From Paenibacillus_G filicis (GTDB lineage Bacteria > Bacillota > Bacilli > Paenibacillales > NBRC-103111), in the NCBI RefSeq assembly GCF_038070315.1, contig NZ_JBBPCC010000019.1, positions 93,495 through 157,494 on the forward strand: a DNA stretch of 64,000 nucleotides, written 5' to 3'. The position numbers and the translations under genes are program-made. This document shows positions 24,373-33,216 of the stretch, in pieces. The notes below the pieces were generated by a model. The model searched no databases. It saw only the letters and a program-made list of their open reading frames with translations, and was not told where the DNA came from. Position 1 is the first letter of the stretch. Every line of letters starts with the position of its first letter.

Positions 24373-24492
24373 ATGGAATACAATGCCAGATACATATCAC
24401 TCGTTCATAGAAAAGCAAGACCGGTGCTGATCACAGATATCGAAATGCCCAGGCTGTCCGGCAATGAAATGGAGAGCTTCGTACATGCGTAA
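24373..24492 (+). pseudogene. Possible response-regulator receiver remnant
   Basis: A 39-codon frame containing PVLITDIEMPRLSGNEM, which closely matches the phospho-acceptor segment of CheY-like receiver domains ([LV]ITDIEMPxMxG). It begins with ATG GAA TAC and ends in TAA after VHA. The start of a receiver domain (acidic pocket) and everything after the Asp are missing. A TATAAT sequence overlaps its first bases. No ribosome binding site is clear. Most likely a fragment of a lost two-component regulator gene. The remainder of 24262-24604 shows nothing else. Confidence 0.45.
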
Positions 24493-24604
24493 GCGCTAAC
24501 AAACCCTGCGATAACGGAAATATCGCATACCGAAGAGCACCACCCTATTATCCTGATCATGTTCCACATGCAGACAAGGGCCTCACGGCCAAGGAGGAAT
24601 GGCA

Positions 24605-25402
24605 ATGAACATACGCTACGACCGGTTTCCCGGCGGACGAACCAAAGCGATAACCCTGAGCTACGACGATGGCCGGGAAGAGGACCGGCAGCTTGTCGCC
24701 ACCATGAATGAATATGGGCTGAAGGGCGCGTTTCATCTCAACTCGGGCCTCCTCGACAGACCCGGCTATCTGCGGGCGGATGAGATCCGGACGCTGTTTG
24801 CAGGACAAGAAGTATCGGCCCATACGGCTACTCATCCTTTCCTGGACATTACCCCTCCGGAACGCGTCGTCATGGAGATCATGGAAGATCGCGACACTCT
24901 GGAGCGGCTTGTCGGCTACCCTGTACGCGGGATGAGCTATCCCTTCGGGTCCTGGAACGATCAGGTGGTATCGGCCTTGCCCGGCCTCGGTATTGAATAC
25001 GCGCGAACGACGAACGCCACCAAGTCGTTCCAACTGCCTGCCGACTTCAGTCTCTGGCATCCGACCTGCCATCATCACGACATGCTGGAATACGGTGAAC
25101 GTCTGCTGAACCATAATCCCTGGAACAACCGAATGGCTCTGCTCTACGTATGGGGGCATAGCTATGAATTTGAAAAGGACCAGCATTGGAGCAAGCTGGA
25201 GCAATTCGGACAATTAGTCGGAGGACGCAGCGATATCTGGTATGCGACCAATGCCGAGATCGTCGCCTACATGAAGGCCGTTCGAGAGCTTCGCCTCTCC
25301 GTCTCCGGCCGCATCGTGCATAACCCGTCCGCCCTGTCCGTGTGGATTCAAGTGGACGACACGACGATTGAACTCAGAAGCGGTGAGATCAGAGAAGTAT
25401 GA
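24605..25402 (+). CDS. Polysaccharide deacetylase (NodB-like) family protein
   Basis: Predicted metal-dependent carbohydrate esterase 4-like enzyme, 265 residues, without a signal peptide, so intracellular. ITLSYDDGREED provides the Asp-Asp motif 1, VSAHTATHPFLD the His ligands of motif 2, and GMSYPFGSWN the third motif. The Pro-Phe-Gly arrangement resembles the sugar-metabolism branch rather than wall deacetylases. The ATG at 24599 is too close to AGGAGG; the ATG at 24605 has 7-nt spacing and is preferred. It shares a bidirectional terminator with the convergent ferritin gene. Confidence 0.85.
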   Translation: MNIRYDRFPGGRTKAITLSYDDGREEDRQLVATMNEYGLKGAFHLNSGLLDRPGYLRADEIRTLFAGQEVSAHTATHPFLDITPPERVVMEIMEDRDTLERLVGYPVRGMSYPFGSWNDQVVSALPGLGIEYARTTNATKSFQLPADFSLWHPTCHHHDMLEYGERLLNHNPWNNRMALLYVWGHSYEFEKDQHWSKLEQFGQLVGGRSDIWYATNAEIVAYMKAVRELRLSVSGRIVHNPSALSVWIQVDDTTIELRSGEIREV

Positions 25403-25454
25403 CGGAACCGCAATCAGATAGATATAGATAACGAAACGCAGCAAAAAAAGTAAC

Positions 25455-25497
25455 ACAAAAAATCCGGAAACCTTAGCGGTTGATCCGGATTTTTTGT
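25455..25497. terminator. Bidirectional terminator between deacetylase and ferritin genes
   Basis: AAAAATCCGG...CCGGATTTTTT flanks a 17-nt loop, giving a T-run on both strands between convergent genes. Confidence 0.88.
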
Positions 25498-25529
25498 CAC
25501 TCTCTTCAAAGTCGGGAGCTGCCCCAAAA

Positions 25530-26048
25530 TTAAGCTTCGCCGCCAGTGGTAGGAGGCACGAAGGTACGCTGGGCCAACTCGGCATCCAGCATATAGAAAG
25601 CATTGCTGTCCTTATCGATCCGACGGAGCTTCTGAATGATGCTGTCGAAGGTCGCTTCCTCCTCGACTTGCTCATCGATAAACCATTTCAGGAAGTTAAT
25701 CGTGGCATGCTCGCGCTCATTCCAAGCGATATCCGACAGCTCATAGATCCGTTTCGTTACCGTCTGTTCATGAGAGAAGGCATGCTCGAAAGCATCCAGC
25801 AGCGAGGAATAAGCATTCTGCGGATCCTCCATGCCGGACACGTGAGCGCGTTTACCCAGCGTATTGATAAAGTGGAAAATTTTCATCGCATGGAACTTCT
25901 CTTCCTCCGCCTGAACAATGAAGAAGTTGGCAAACCCGTCAAAGCTTTCGGACGAGCAGTAGCCGGCCATAGCCAGATACACTTGGGAGGAGTAAAACTC
26001 ATAGTTCATTTGTTCGTTCAGTTTGGCGAGCAGGTTATCACTCAGCAT
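25530..26048 (-). CDS. ftnA: Ferritin (non-haem iron storage)
   Basis: A 172-residue four-helix bundle subunit of the 24-mer iron store. Ferroxidase-centre ligands are visible: Glu in MNYEFYSSQVY, Glu and His in AEEEKFHAMKIF, Glu in HEQTV, and the Glu run of DEQVEEEATF. AAGGGGC precedes the ATG at 26046-26048. It has an upstream promoter with a leader of about 137 nt. No Fur box was seen there. Iron storage complements the Fur-controlled uptake ATPase about 6 kb away. Confidence 0.9.
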   Translation of the reverse strand: MLSDNLLAKLNEQMNYEFYSSQVYLAMAGYCSSESFDGFANFFIVQAEEEKFHAMKIFHFINTLGKRAHVSGMEDPQNAYSSLLDAFEHAFSHEQTVTKRIYELSDIAWNEREHATINFLKWFIDEQVEEEATFDSIIQKLRRIDKDSNAFYMLDAELAQRTFVPPTTGGEA

Positions 26049-26191
26049 CAGGTCACGCCCCTTATTTTGTGAAGGTTATCGTTACATACCAGCTTGAACC
26101 AGAAAGGGCGCCGTCGTGTTTGCAGCACGCTGTGCTTGATCCCTGCCACTTGCCCGCCTGCAAGGCGTCCTCAAGCGGTCTGATTAGCTCT

Positions 26192-26220
26192 ATTTTACCA
26201 TGTTCCATGATCTTCCTCAA
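26192..26220 (-). promoter_or_regulatory. Probable sigma-A promoter of ferritin
   Basis: Minus-strand TTGAGG, 17-nt spacer, TAAAAT. It lies inside a spurious 75-codon frame (26062-26289), which argues against that frame being a gene. Confidence 0.55.
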
Positions 26221-26372
26221 TAACAGCAACGGGGCGAACATGTACATACGGCCCTTATACAGCTTCTCAACGTAGGATATGATTCCCATAAGTGAATCGA
26301 GTATTCCTATGCTCAGCGGATGTAACGAATATATGCCTCGGCATAAAAGACTGCTTAATCTCCCAACGAACG

Positions 26373-26417
26373 AAACGACCGCCTTACGCGCAACCTGCTG
26401 CGTGTAAGGCGGCCGTT
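26373..26417 (-). terminator. Long hairpin terminator of the Ig-like repeat protein gene
   Basis: AACGGCCGCCTTACACGCA pairs with TGCGCGTAAGGCGGTCGTT on the minus strand, about 18 pairs, starting 10 nt after the stop codon. The tail TCGTTC is only moderately T-rich. Confidence 0.7.
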
Positions 26418-26426
26418 CTTTGTCAC

Positions 26427-29024
26427 CTAGCCGTTAACGGTCACGACGATGGTCGTTCTCATCTTGGCGTACGTTACGGTGATGGTCGCTTTGCCCTTGC
26501 CCGTCGCCTTGATGATGCCATCCTTCACATCGGCAACCCGGATGTTCGAGGACGTCCACAGACCCTCTATTGTCACATCCTGATCGCTACCGTCAAAGAA
26601 GGTTGCGGTGGCCTTGGCATCGAAGGTCGCGCCCTTCTTCAGGTCGATCGCGACTTCATTCGTTTTCAGGTATTTCAGCTTGTCGATTTCCACCGGAATA
26701 TTGATGCTCTTACCGGCCAGGGACACGACGATGATCGCCGAACCCGCGTCAACAGCGGTAACCAATCCGTCCTTCACATCGGCTATCTTATAATTGGTTG
26801 ACCTCCAAGCAGCCGAATCATTCATTTCCTTCTTGCTTCCATCCGACAGCACCGCCGTCAGGTTGATCTGTACGGAATCGCCCCGCTTCGTGCTGACGAA
26901 CTTCTTGTCGACCTCGATGCTTTGAATAACGCCGATTTCGACAGGAATCGAGACCGTTTTGCCGCCATAAGTAGCCGTAATCGTAGTCTTGCCGCGGGAA
27001 ATTGCCTTAACAACCCCATTGGTGACTTGAGCGATCTTCTCATCAGCAGATTTCCACTCCGCTTCCTGAACCACATTCTTTGACGCTCCGCTGCTGTCGG
27101 TGGCCATCAGGACGATCGCTTTGCTTTCTCCCAGATCAAAGGACAACGTCATCGGAGTGGCCACCAGCTTGTTAGCCATGTCGACTTGGACCACGATATC
27201 CACCGACTTGCCTCCAAAGGAGACGTTGATCTTCGTTTCGCCGGAGCTCACCGCCGTTACCCTGCCGTCCTCAGTGACGGTTGCGATCTTAACGTCGGAG
27301 CTTGTCCATACCGCGTCGCTGGCGACGTTACTCGTCGTTCCGTCGGTGTACGTAGCCTTGAGGCTGAGCGTCTTGGACTCGCTCTTAGCGAGGATCAGCT
27401 TGGTCTGATCTACCGTCAGCGTCTTGAGCACGCCGACCGATACCTGAATCGTAACCGAACGAGTGCCGAATACGGCCTTCACGCTCGTCGCGCCCGTACC
27501 TACACCCGATACAAGCCCTTTGCGGACTTCGGCAATTTCCTCATTGGCGGAGGTCCATACCGCCTTGCTCGTGATATCCTCTTCACGTCCGTCCGCATAA
27601 ATGGCCTTCACCGTTACTTGCTCGGTAGAGCCGACTTGAAACTGAACATTCTTATGACTGGAAGACAGCTTGATCGGCACGTCGACCGAGATCGCGGCCG
27701 TTACCGTTTTGCCTCCGTATGTAGCCTTCGCTTTTGTCACGCCCGCTTTTTTGGCCGTCACTTTGCCTTTCGTTACGGTGGCAATCGCCGAGTCTTCCAC
27801 GCTCCACTCAGCAACCTGTGTCACGTCCTCCTGGGTGTCATCGCCGTAGAACGCCTTCAACGTGAGCTGGCCGGACTCGTTCGTTTTGACGAACAGCTCC
27901 TCCGTATTCAGCTCCAGACGGTTCGGAACGTCAATTTCAACTTTAACTTTGACCGTTTTGTTCCCGTACTTGGCAGAAACCGTCGTCTCGCCGGAGGCAT
28001 TGGCGCTAACCTTGCCCTTAGTGACGTAAGCCGTGTCCTCATTCTCGGACGTCCACTCCGCTTTGGCTGTTGCGTCCTCTGTACTTCCGTCCGCGTAAGT
28101 GGCTGTCAGCTTGAGCTGTGCGGTATCACCCTTCTTCATGTACAGAGTCTGCTTGTCCAGCTCGATCTTCAGGGTCTGATCCACGATAACCTTAATCGTC
28201 GTCGATTTGGTGCCGTAGGTCCCTTTGATATTCGTCTGTCCCGGGCCGTAGGCGGTAATTTTCCCCTTGATGACGTCCGCGATCGAGCTATCGTCCGTTT
28301 CCCAATCGGCCTTATCGGATACATCTTCCTGCGTGCCGTCCGGGTAAGTGGCCATCAGCTTGATATTTGCGGATTCCCCCTTAAGCAGGGAAAGCTCTGT
28401 TTTATCCGCATCCACACGCTTGACAATCTCCACGCTCACCGGGATCGTCACCTGCTGGCCGCTGTACTTGGCCGTGACGCTCCCGGTACCTGAACTATGG
28501 CCCGTAACCTTACCATTAACCACCGTTGCGATGGCACCATTATCGATATTCCAGTCAGCCTTATCGGTCACATCCTCGTTGGTGCCGTCGTCGTAATAAG
28601 CCGTCAGCTTGACCTGCTCGGATTGGTTCTGTCTAAGGTTGATCTGCTGCTTATCCTTAATCAGCGAGCGCAGCTTCTTGGTGACCGTCACATTCACGAT
28701 GACGGTCTTGCCCATAAAAGTGGCTGTAAGAGCGGCCTTTCCTTCCTTCTTAGCCGTAACGGCGCCTGCATAGACGGCTACCGTATCCGGGTCGCCCGAG
28801 CTCCATTCCGTTTTCACCGATACATTCTCTGTCGTTCCGTTTACGTATACAGCTGTCGCCGTTAACGTAGCCGTACCGCCGACCTCCAGAGTCAGCTCGT
28901 TCTTGTTCAAAACCAGGCTTGAAATTTCATTGGCTGCCCATACCTGCTGCGGTCCCGTGAAGCCTCCCGCTCCCAAAGCGACGACCAGCGCAAGCGCCAT
29001 GATTTTGATCCAATGAAAACGCAT
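26427..29024 (-). CDS. Secreted protein of ten tandem bacterial Ig-like (Big_2) repeats
   Basis: 865 residues: a signal peptide (to QVWAA, about residue 31) followed by ten repeats of about 83 residues and nothing else. Each repeat shows a [KR]xLxLxxGxxxxLxxxAxYxDG core, an EDV[TS] segment, a Trp at the middle (AEWTS type) and an ATYGGKTV-type end. There is no SLH, LPXTG, LysM or catalytic domain, so it is released or held by partners, or works as an adhesin or stalk. Repeats are diverged at the protein level, so this is an old array rather than a recent expansion. The first ATG (29033) abuts AGGAGAG; the ATG three codons later has 9-nt spacing and is preferred. Confidence 0.85.
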   Translation of the reverse strand: MRFHWIKIMALALVVALGAGGFTGPQQVWAANEISSLVLNKNELTLEVGGTATLTATAVYVNGTTENVSVKTEWSSGDPDTVAVYAGAVTAKKEGKAALTATFMGKTVIVNVTVTKKLRSLIKDKQQINLRQNQSEQVKLTAYYDDGTNEDVTDKADWNIDNGAIATVVNGKVTGHSSGTGSVTAKYSGQQVTIPVSVEIVKRVDADKTELSLLKGESANIKLMATYPDGTQEDVSDKADWETDDSSIADVIKGKITAYGPGQTNIKGTYGTKSTTIKVIVDQTLKIELDKQTLYMKKGDTAQLKLTATYADGSTEDATAKAEWTSENEDTAYVTKGKVSANASGETTVSAKYGNKTVKVKVEIDVPNRLELNTEELFVKTNESGQLTLKAFYGDDTQEDVTQVAEWSVEDSAIATVTKGKVTAKKAGVTKAKATYGGKTVTAAISVDVPIKLSSSHKNVQFQVGSTEQVTVKAIYADGREEDITSKAVWTSANEEIAEVRKGLVSGVGTGATSVKAVFGTRSVTIQVSVGVLKTLTVDQTKLILAKSESKTLSLKATYTDGTTSNVASDAVWTSSDVKIATVTEDGRVTAVSSGETKINVSFGGKSVDIVVQVDMANKLVATPMTLSFDLGESKAIVLMATDSSGASKNVVQEAEWKSADEKIAQVTNGVVKAISRGKTTITATYGGKTVSIPVEIGVIQSIEVDKKFVSTKRGDSVQINLTAVLSDGSKKEMNDSAAWRSTNYKIADVKDGLVTAVDAGSAIIVVSLAGKSINIPVEIDKLKYLKTNEVAIDLKKGATFDAKATATFFDGSDQDVTIEGLWTSSNIRVADVKDGIIKATGKGKATITVTYAKMRTTIVVTVNG

Positions 29025-29246
29025 CTGTTTCATCTCTCCTGTCTGTTCCTGCCCAAAATAGATAGCTCCTCTTTATATCGACATTCAGAGGCGGATTCTT
29101 TAGGTTTTGGCCGAATAATATTCCACCGGTCTTTTCCCGGCGCGGGCAGCTTAGACATGGATCGGTCATAGGACGAATATGCTGGTTATAGCCACTCTGC
29201 GGCCCGGCCGCAGCATTGCCCGTACGAAAAGGAGAGGATCGCCTTT

Positions 29247-30536
29247 ATGCAAATTCATGTCGTTACGCCCGGACAGTCTCTCTATCAGCTCTCGCGCGTC
29301 TATCAGGTGCCGGTGGCGGCCATCGCCGACGCCAATGAGCTGCACACTGCGGAAACCCTGGTCGTCGGCCAGGCCCTCGTCATTCCCATCGTCGGCCAAT
29401 ACTACGTCGTACGCCCTGGCGATACGCTCGGCGGGATCGCCGGAGAGCATCATCTAAGCGCTCAGCGCCTGGCGGATGTCAACGGATTGAATGCCGGGGA
29501 ACCGCTCCAGGCAGGCACCCGGCTGTATATTCCTCCGGCACCGCGACGCAGCGCAGAGACGAATGCCTATCTCGAGCCGCGGGGTGGAGCGGTCAGTCCG
29601 GCCCTCACGAGAGCGGCCCAGGAAGCAGCCCCCCATCTGACCTACCTCGGCCCGTTCAGCTTCCGCATCCGACGCGACGGAACCCTCGAGCGTCCGCCTC
29701 TAGGGGACCTTCGGAAGATTACCCGCGCGCAAGGCGTCACGCTGATGATGGTCGTCACCAACCTGGAGAACGATCAGTTCAGCGCCGAGCTGGGCGAAGT
29801 CATTCTGAATGATACGGGGCTACAAGACAAGCTGCTATCCACGATTATCGCGACGGCCCGCGAGCTCGGCTTCCGGGACATTCACTTCGATATCGAGCAT
29901 CTGCGGCCCCAGGACCGCGAAGCCTATAACCGCTTCCTGCGCAAGGCCGCCGCGGCTATTCACCGCGAGGGGTTCCTGATGTCCACCGCCCTGGCACCCA
30001 AGACGAGCGCTTCCCAGACCGGGGCCTGGTATACGGCTCACGATTACAAGACCCACGGCGAGGTGGCGGACTTCGTCGTGATCATGACTTACGAATGGGG
30101 CTATAGCGGAGGGCCTCCGATGCCCGTGTCTCCGATCGGTCCTGTCCGACAGGTGCTGGAATACGCACTGACCGAGATGCCCGCTTCCAAGATCATGATG
30201 GGCCAGAATTTGTACGGCTACGACTGGACCCTGCCTTATGTGCCTGGAGGCGCTTATGCCAAGGCTGTCAGCCCGCAGGAGGCAATTCGCCTGGCCCGAA
30301 CCCACCATGCTCGGATCGATTACGATGCCAAGGCTCAGGCGCCTCACTTTACGTATTGGGACCCCTCCGGCAAAGAGCATATCGTCTGGTTCGAGGACGC
30401 CCGTTCCATTCAGGCTAAGTTCGACCTGCTGAAGGAGCTGGAGCTGAGAGGAATCAGCTATTGGAAGCTGGGCCTCCCTTTTCCGCAGAACTGGCTGCTG
30501 CTGGAGGATAACTTCCAGGTCGTGAAGAAAGACTAG
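29247..30536 (+). CDS. LysM-GH18 glycoside hydrolase (SleL/YaaH/YdhD-type)
   Basis: Probable N-acetylglucosaminidase acting on spore cortex or wall peptidoglycan. Two LysM modules at residues 2-46 (HVVTPGQSLYQLSRVYQV) and 53-97 (YVVRPGDTLGGIA) are followed by a GH18 barrel from about 115. The barrel has the catalytic-type motif DIHFDIEHL with its Glu, YEWGYSGGP, and a C-terminal GISYWKLGLPFPQNW. No signal peptide is present, as in spore-coat-associated members. AAAAGGAGAGG stands 9 nt before the ATG. It is divergent from the Ig-repeat gene. Confidence 0.88.
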   Translation: MQIHVVTPGQSLYQLSRVYQVPVAAIADANELHTAETLVVGQALVIPIVGQYYVVRPGDTLGGIAGEHHLSAQRLADVNGLNAGEPLQAGTRLYIPPAPRRSAETNAYLEPRGGAVSPALTRAAQEAAPHLTYLGPFSFRIRRDGTLERPPLGDLRKITRAQGVTLMMVVTNLENDQFSAELGEVILNDTGLQDKLLSTIIATARELGFRDIHFDIEHLRPQDREAYNRFLRKAAAAIHREGFLMSTALAPKTSASQTGAWYTAHDYKTHGEVADFVVIMTYEWGYSGGPPMPVSPIGPVRQVLEYALTEMPASKIMMGQNLYGYDWTLPYVPGGAYAKAVSPQEAIRLARTHHARIDYDAKAQAPHFTYWDPSGKEHIVWFEDARSIQAKFDLLKELELRGISYWKLGLPFPQNWLLLEDNFQVVKKD

Positions 30537-30655
30537 GATACACAAGCGGCCGGAGCGCTGCTCGAACGGGGAGCAAACATCTTCTTAATTACTGTACGGT
30601 GGAAGCCGATGATATAAGATAATAGAGCTTTTCATGTACGCGAGGTGAACTAGCA

Positions 30656-31417
30656 TTGAGAAACTCCAGATCCAAATCGCGCCGCAGGCGGCGGAGAATA
30701 CCTGTAACCGCCGCCGCTGCCGTCCTCGTTCTAGGCTTGGCGGCCGCCGCCCATGGCTACCTGCAGCCCTACCGGCCTGACGCCAGGGCACTATCGGTGC
30801 TGCATAGCCAGGGCAGCGTCCGCGTGACCGATGGTACCGATTGGCTCAGCTTCGAGCCTGAGGAGCGCATCGAGCCCGGCGTGATTTTCTACCCGGGCGG
30901 GCTCGTCAAGCCGGAGAGCTACGCCCCGCTGGCCCTCGCACTCGCTGAAACCGGACATGCTTCTTATATCATCCGCATGCCGCTCCATCTCGCCGTCCTA
31001 GGCGGCGACCGGGCGCTAGATCTGATCGTGCAGCAGCCCGACCATTCCTTCGTGATCGGCGGGCACTCGCTTGGCGGCGTCATGGCCTCCCGATTCGCGG
31101 TGAGTCATCCCGGCCAGGTCAAGGGCGTCTATTTCCTTGGCTCGTATCCAGACCCCCAAGGCGCTCTGACCGATTACGCGACGCCCGTGCTGTCGCTGAC
31201 CGGGTCACTGGACGGTGTCATGAACCGCAACAGGTATGAGGAGGCGCGCAGCCTGCTTCCTGCTTCGACGCAATACGTCAGGATCGAGGGAGGCAACCAC
31301 TCCCAGTTCGGCAGCTATGGTCTGCAGAAGGGCGACCATCCCGCCGTCCTGACGCCGGACGAGCAGCAGCAGCGGGTCGTGCAGGAGCTCGAGGCTTGGC
31401 TCAAGCTGGCGAAATAG
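30656..31417 (+). CDS. Membrane-anchored or secreted alpha/beta hydrolase
   Basis: A 253-residue protein with an Arg-rich N-terminus, one hydrophobic segment (about residues 17-36, signal or anchor), then an alpha/beta hydrolase domain. GGHSLGG carries the nucleophile Ser, an Asp follows in TGSLDG, and GGNHSQFG provides the His. VIFYPGGLV gives the oxyanion region. The start is TTG at 30656, 8 nt after AGGTGA; there is no ATG alternative near. It may belong to the dienelactone-hydrolase-like esterases. Substrate unknown. Confidence 0.78.
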   Translation: MRNSRSKSRRRRRRIPVTAAAAVLVLGLAAAAHGYLQPYRPDARALSVLHSQGSVRVTDGTDWLSFEPEERIEPGVIFYPGGLVKPESYAPLALALAETGHASYIIRMPLHLAVLGGDRALDLIVQQPDHSFVIGGHSLGGVMASRFAVSHPGQVKGVYFLGSYPDPQGALTDYATPVLSLTGSLDGVMNRNRYEEARSLLPASTQYVRIEGGNHSQFGSYGLQKGDHPAVLTPDEQQQRVVQELEAWLKLAK

Positions 31418-31586
31418 CATCCGATCCTTTGCTTACTTATCGATTTTGATCGGCATTCCTTGCGGAAGTAGTTTCGCGGTCAACGACGCCAGATCTTTTT
31501 CTCTCCAGGTATCGTTGAAAAAGCTTCTTAACAATGCCACTCTACGGAACGTCAATCCCCACTCGCTATCCAGTGCCATAATAAAT

Positions 31587-31624
31587 AAAACCAAACCTCG
31601 AGAAGAACCTCAAGGTTTGGTTTT
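31587..31624. terminator. Bidirectional terminator between two hydrolase genes
   Basis: AAAACCAAACCT...AGGTTTGGTTTT, a 12-bp stem with A- and T-runs at both ends, between convergent genes. Confidence 0.88.
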
Positions 31625-31643
31625 CCAGATGAACCCTCTCGCG

Positions 31644-32822
31644 TTAGCTCCGGATCCCTTCGTAAATGGCCTCACAAAGGTCTACCGTAAATTGACCTGA
31701 CATCCCTTCCAAAGCAGTATTGGTAAATGCCACCACGCTAATCTGCTTTACGGGGTCAACGAACCACGAATGACCATAGGTCCCCCCCATGCGCCAAGTA
31801 CCCAGAGATTCGGACGTTGCTGCTGCGACTGGATCCTTTAACACCGTAAAGCCAAGGCCGAACCCTCGTCCCGGCCAATACGCCATTGGAAGATCACCAA
31901 TCTGATTCGTCGTCATTTTATGAACCCAGCTTTCCGACATCAGAGGCGCCCCACCCTTCCGCAACGTTTCAAGCAGCTGCAAAAAGTCTCCTGCACTACC
32001 AACCATACCTGCGCCACCCGACTGGTAGGCCCGATTATCAAGTGCCCGCATAGGGGAAAGCCGGAAGCCGGCCGTACCTTCCACAAAGGGGTTCGTATCC
32101 AAATCATCTCGCAAGCGACGCGGCTCAGGCGTATCATTCGCATAAGCAGCGGACAGCCGCTCTGGGTTAACGGCTATAAAACCTGTATCTTGCATCCCGA
32201 GCGGTTCTGTCACCAAAGAGCGTACGGCTTCGCTTAGTGTTGTTTCCGTAACCTTGGCAATCACTGCACCCAATACATCTGTAGCTATGGAATATTTCCA
32301 CTCCATGCCTGGCGTGTAAAGAAGCGGTGCGGAAGCAAGCCGGCGCAGATTTTCTTCCAGGGTGATATCCGTTTGGTCCATTCCATCCGATACGCCAGCC
32401 TGTTCGTACGAGTCTTGTTCCTTCTGGAAGAAACGGTAGGTCAAACCCGCCGTGTGGGTCAACAAATTTTGAATGGTCACGGTTGCGAGCTCACCACTCT
32501 GCAAACGGGGACGAAAATCAGGCAGCCATTTGTCCACATGATCATCCAGATGAAGTCGGCCTTGCGACAAGAGTACAAGCGCTGCCGTCGATACAATCGG
32601 TTTGGATACGGAAGCAAGCCGGAACAACGTATTCTCTTGCATGTGTCGGTTCTTCTCACGGTCTGCATAACCTAGAGCGCGGCTATAATACTCTGTCCCC
32701 TGAATCGCCACTTTAAGGACAGCACCCACCAACCTTTTTTCGGAAAGCGTACGCTCGATGACTTCATCGATGCGTGCTTGCAAGAGATCTGAATTAATAA
32801 GGTTTGAAACGTTTTTATTCAA
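31644..32822 (-). CDS. Serine hydrolase of the class C beta-lactamase/esterase fold
   Basis: A 392-residue protein without a signal peptide. The active-site SxxK is in LASVSKPIVS (about residue 73). The second motif Tyr is in MEWKYSIATDVLG, and GGTYGHSWFVDP stands where KTG-type sequences occur in lactamases, His-Ser-Trp being typical of EstB-like esterases. It is therefore likelier an esterase than an antibiotic-degrading enzyme. The start is TTG at 32820-32822, 6 nt after an AGGGTGA site. It is transcribed alone. Confidence 0.83.
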   Translation of the reverse strand: MNKNVSNLINSDLLQARIDEVIERTLSEKRLVGAVLKVAIQGTEYYSRALGYADREKNRHMQENTLFRLASVSKPIVSTAALVLLSQGRLHLDDHVDKWLPDFRPRLQSGELATVTIQNLLTHTAGLTYRFFQKEQDSYEQAGVSDGMDQTDITLEENLRRLASAPLLYTPGMEWKYSIATDVLGAVIAKVTETTLSEAVRSLVTEPLGMQDTGFIAVNPERLSAAYANDTPEPRRLRDDLDTNPFVEGTAGFRLSPMRALDNRAYQSGGAGMVGSAGDFLQLLETLRKGGAPLMSESWVHKMTTNQIGDLPMAYWPGRGFGLGFTVLKDPVAAATSESLGTWRMGGTYGHSWFVDPVKQISVVAFTNTALEGMSGQFTVDLCEAIYEGIRS

Positions 32823-32872
32823 CGACAGTCACCCTCTCTATAAAGTTAAAGCATGGATTAGCTTAAAGAATG

Positions 32873-32901
32873 ATTTTATTTTAATCATAAATCAGCCTGA
32901 A
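32873..32901 (-). promoter_or_regulatory. Possible promoter with palindromic operator for the serine hydrolase
   Basis: Minus-strand TTCAGG, 17-nt spacer, TAAAAT. ATGATT-7 nt-AATCAT (32870-32888) overlaps the -10 box and could be an operator. The gap 32902-33164 otherwise holds only an 11-codon plus-strand frame at 32995 with a good ribosome binding site. Confidence 0.45.
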
Positions 32902-33164
32902 TTACATGGATAATTCCTTTAAAATACACAAAATGACAAATGATAATTAGTTATTTCAAAGCATATACTTTTAATTCAAAGGGGGACCTATCTATGGATC
33001 AAATTGAGCAAAATATGGTGTACCACTAATGGAAAGAGTGAAGCCGGAAGCCTACAGCATTGCTTCCATCTGACGTTGATTCAACCGCAATATCACGCCT
33101 GCTTCGAATGCAGTCCTGCCGATGCTTCTCATCCTCACCCCACGTCCTATGAAACCAAAATTGC

Positions 33165-33207
33165 AAAAAAAGAAGCCCCCGTCTTTACCCGAACGGGGGC
33201 TTCTTCG
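33165..33207 (-). terminator. Terminator of the beta-galactosidase gene
   Basis: Minus-strand AAGAAGCCCCCGT pairs with ACGGGGGCTTCTT and is followed by seven T, 10 nt after the stop codon. Confidence 0.93.
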
Positions 33208-33216
33208 CTTACATAT

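Noticed and set aside
26062..26289. 75-codon minus-strand frame upstream of ferritin
   Set aside because: Contains the likely ferritin promoter and lacks a ribosome binding site.
27186..28493. 435-codon plus-strand frame opposite the Ig-like repeats
   Set aside because: Arises from the repeated codon pattern of the true gene; the protein is Arg/His/Leu rich with no recognisable domain.
31433..31579. 48-codon minus-strand frame reading MALDSEWGLTF and ending PIKIDK
   Set aside because: Protein-like ending, but no ribosome binding site and its start lies at the edge of the terminator; may be a gene remnant, not supported enough to list.
32995..33030. 11-codon plus-strand frame after GGGGG
   Set aside because: Good spacing to a ribosome binding site, but it stops at once; no leader-peptide context since no plus-strand gene follows.
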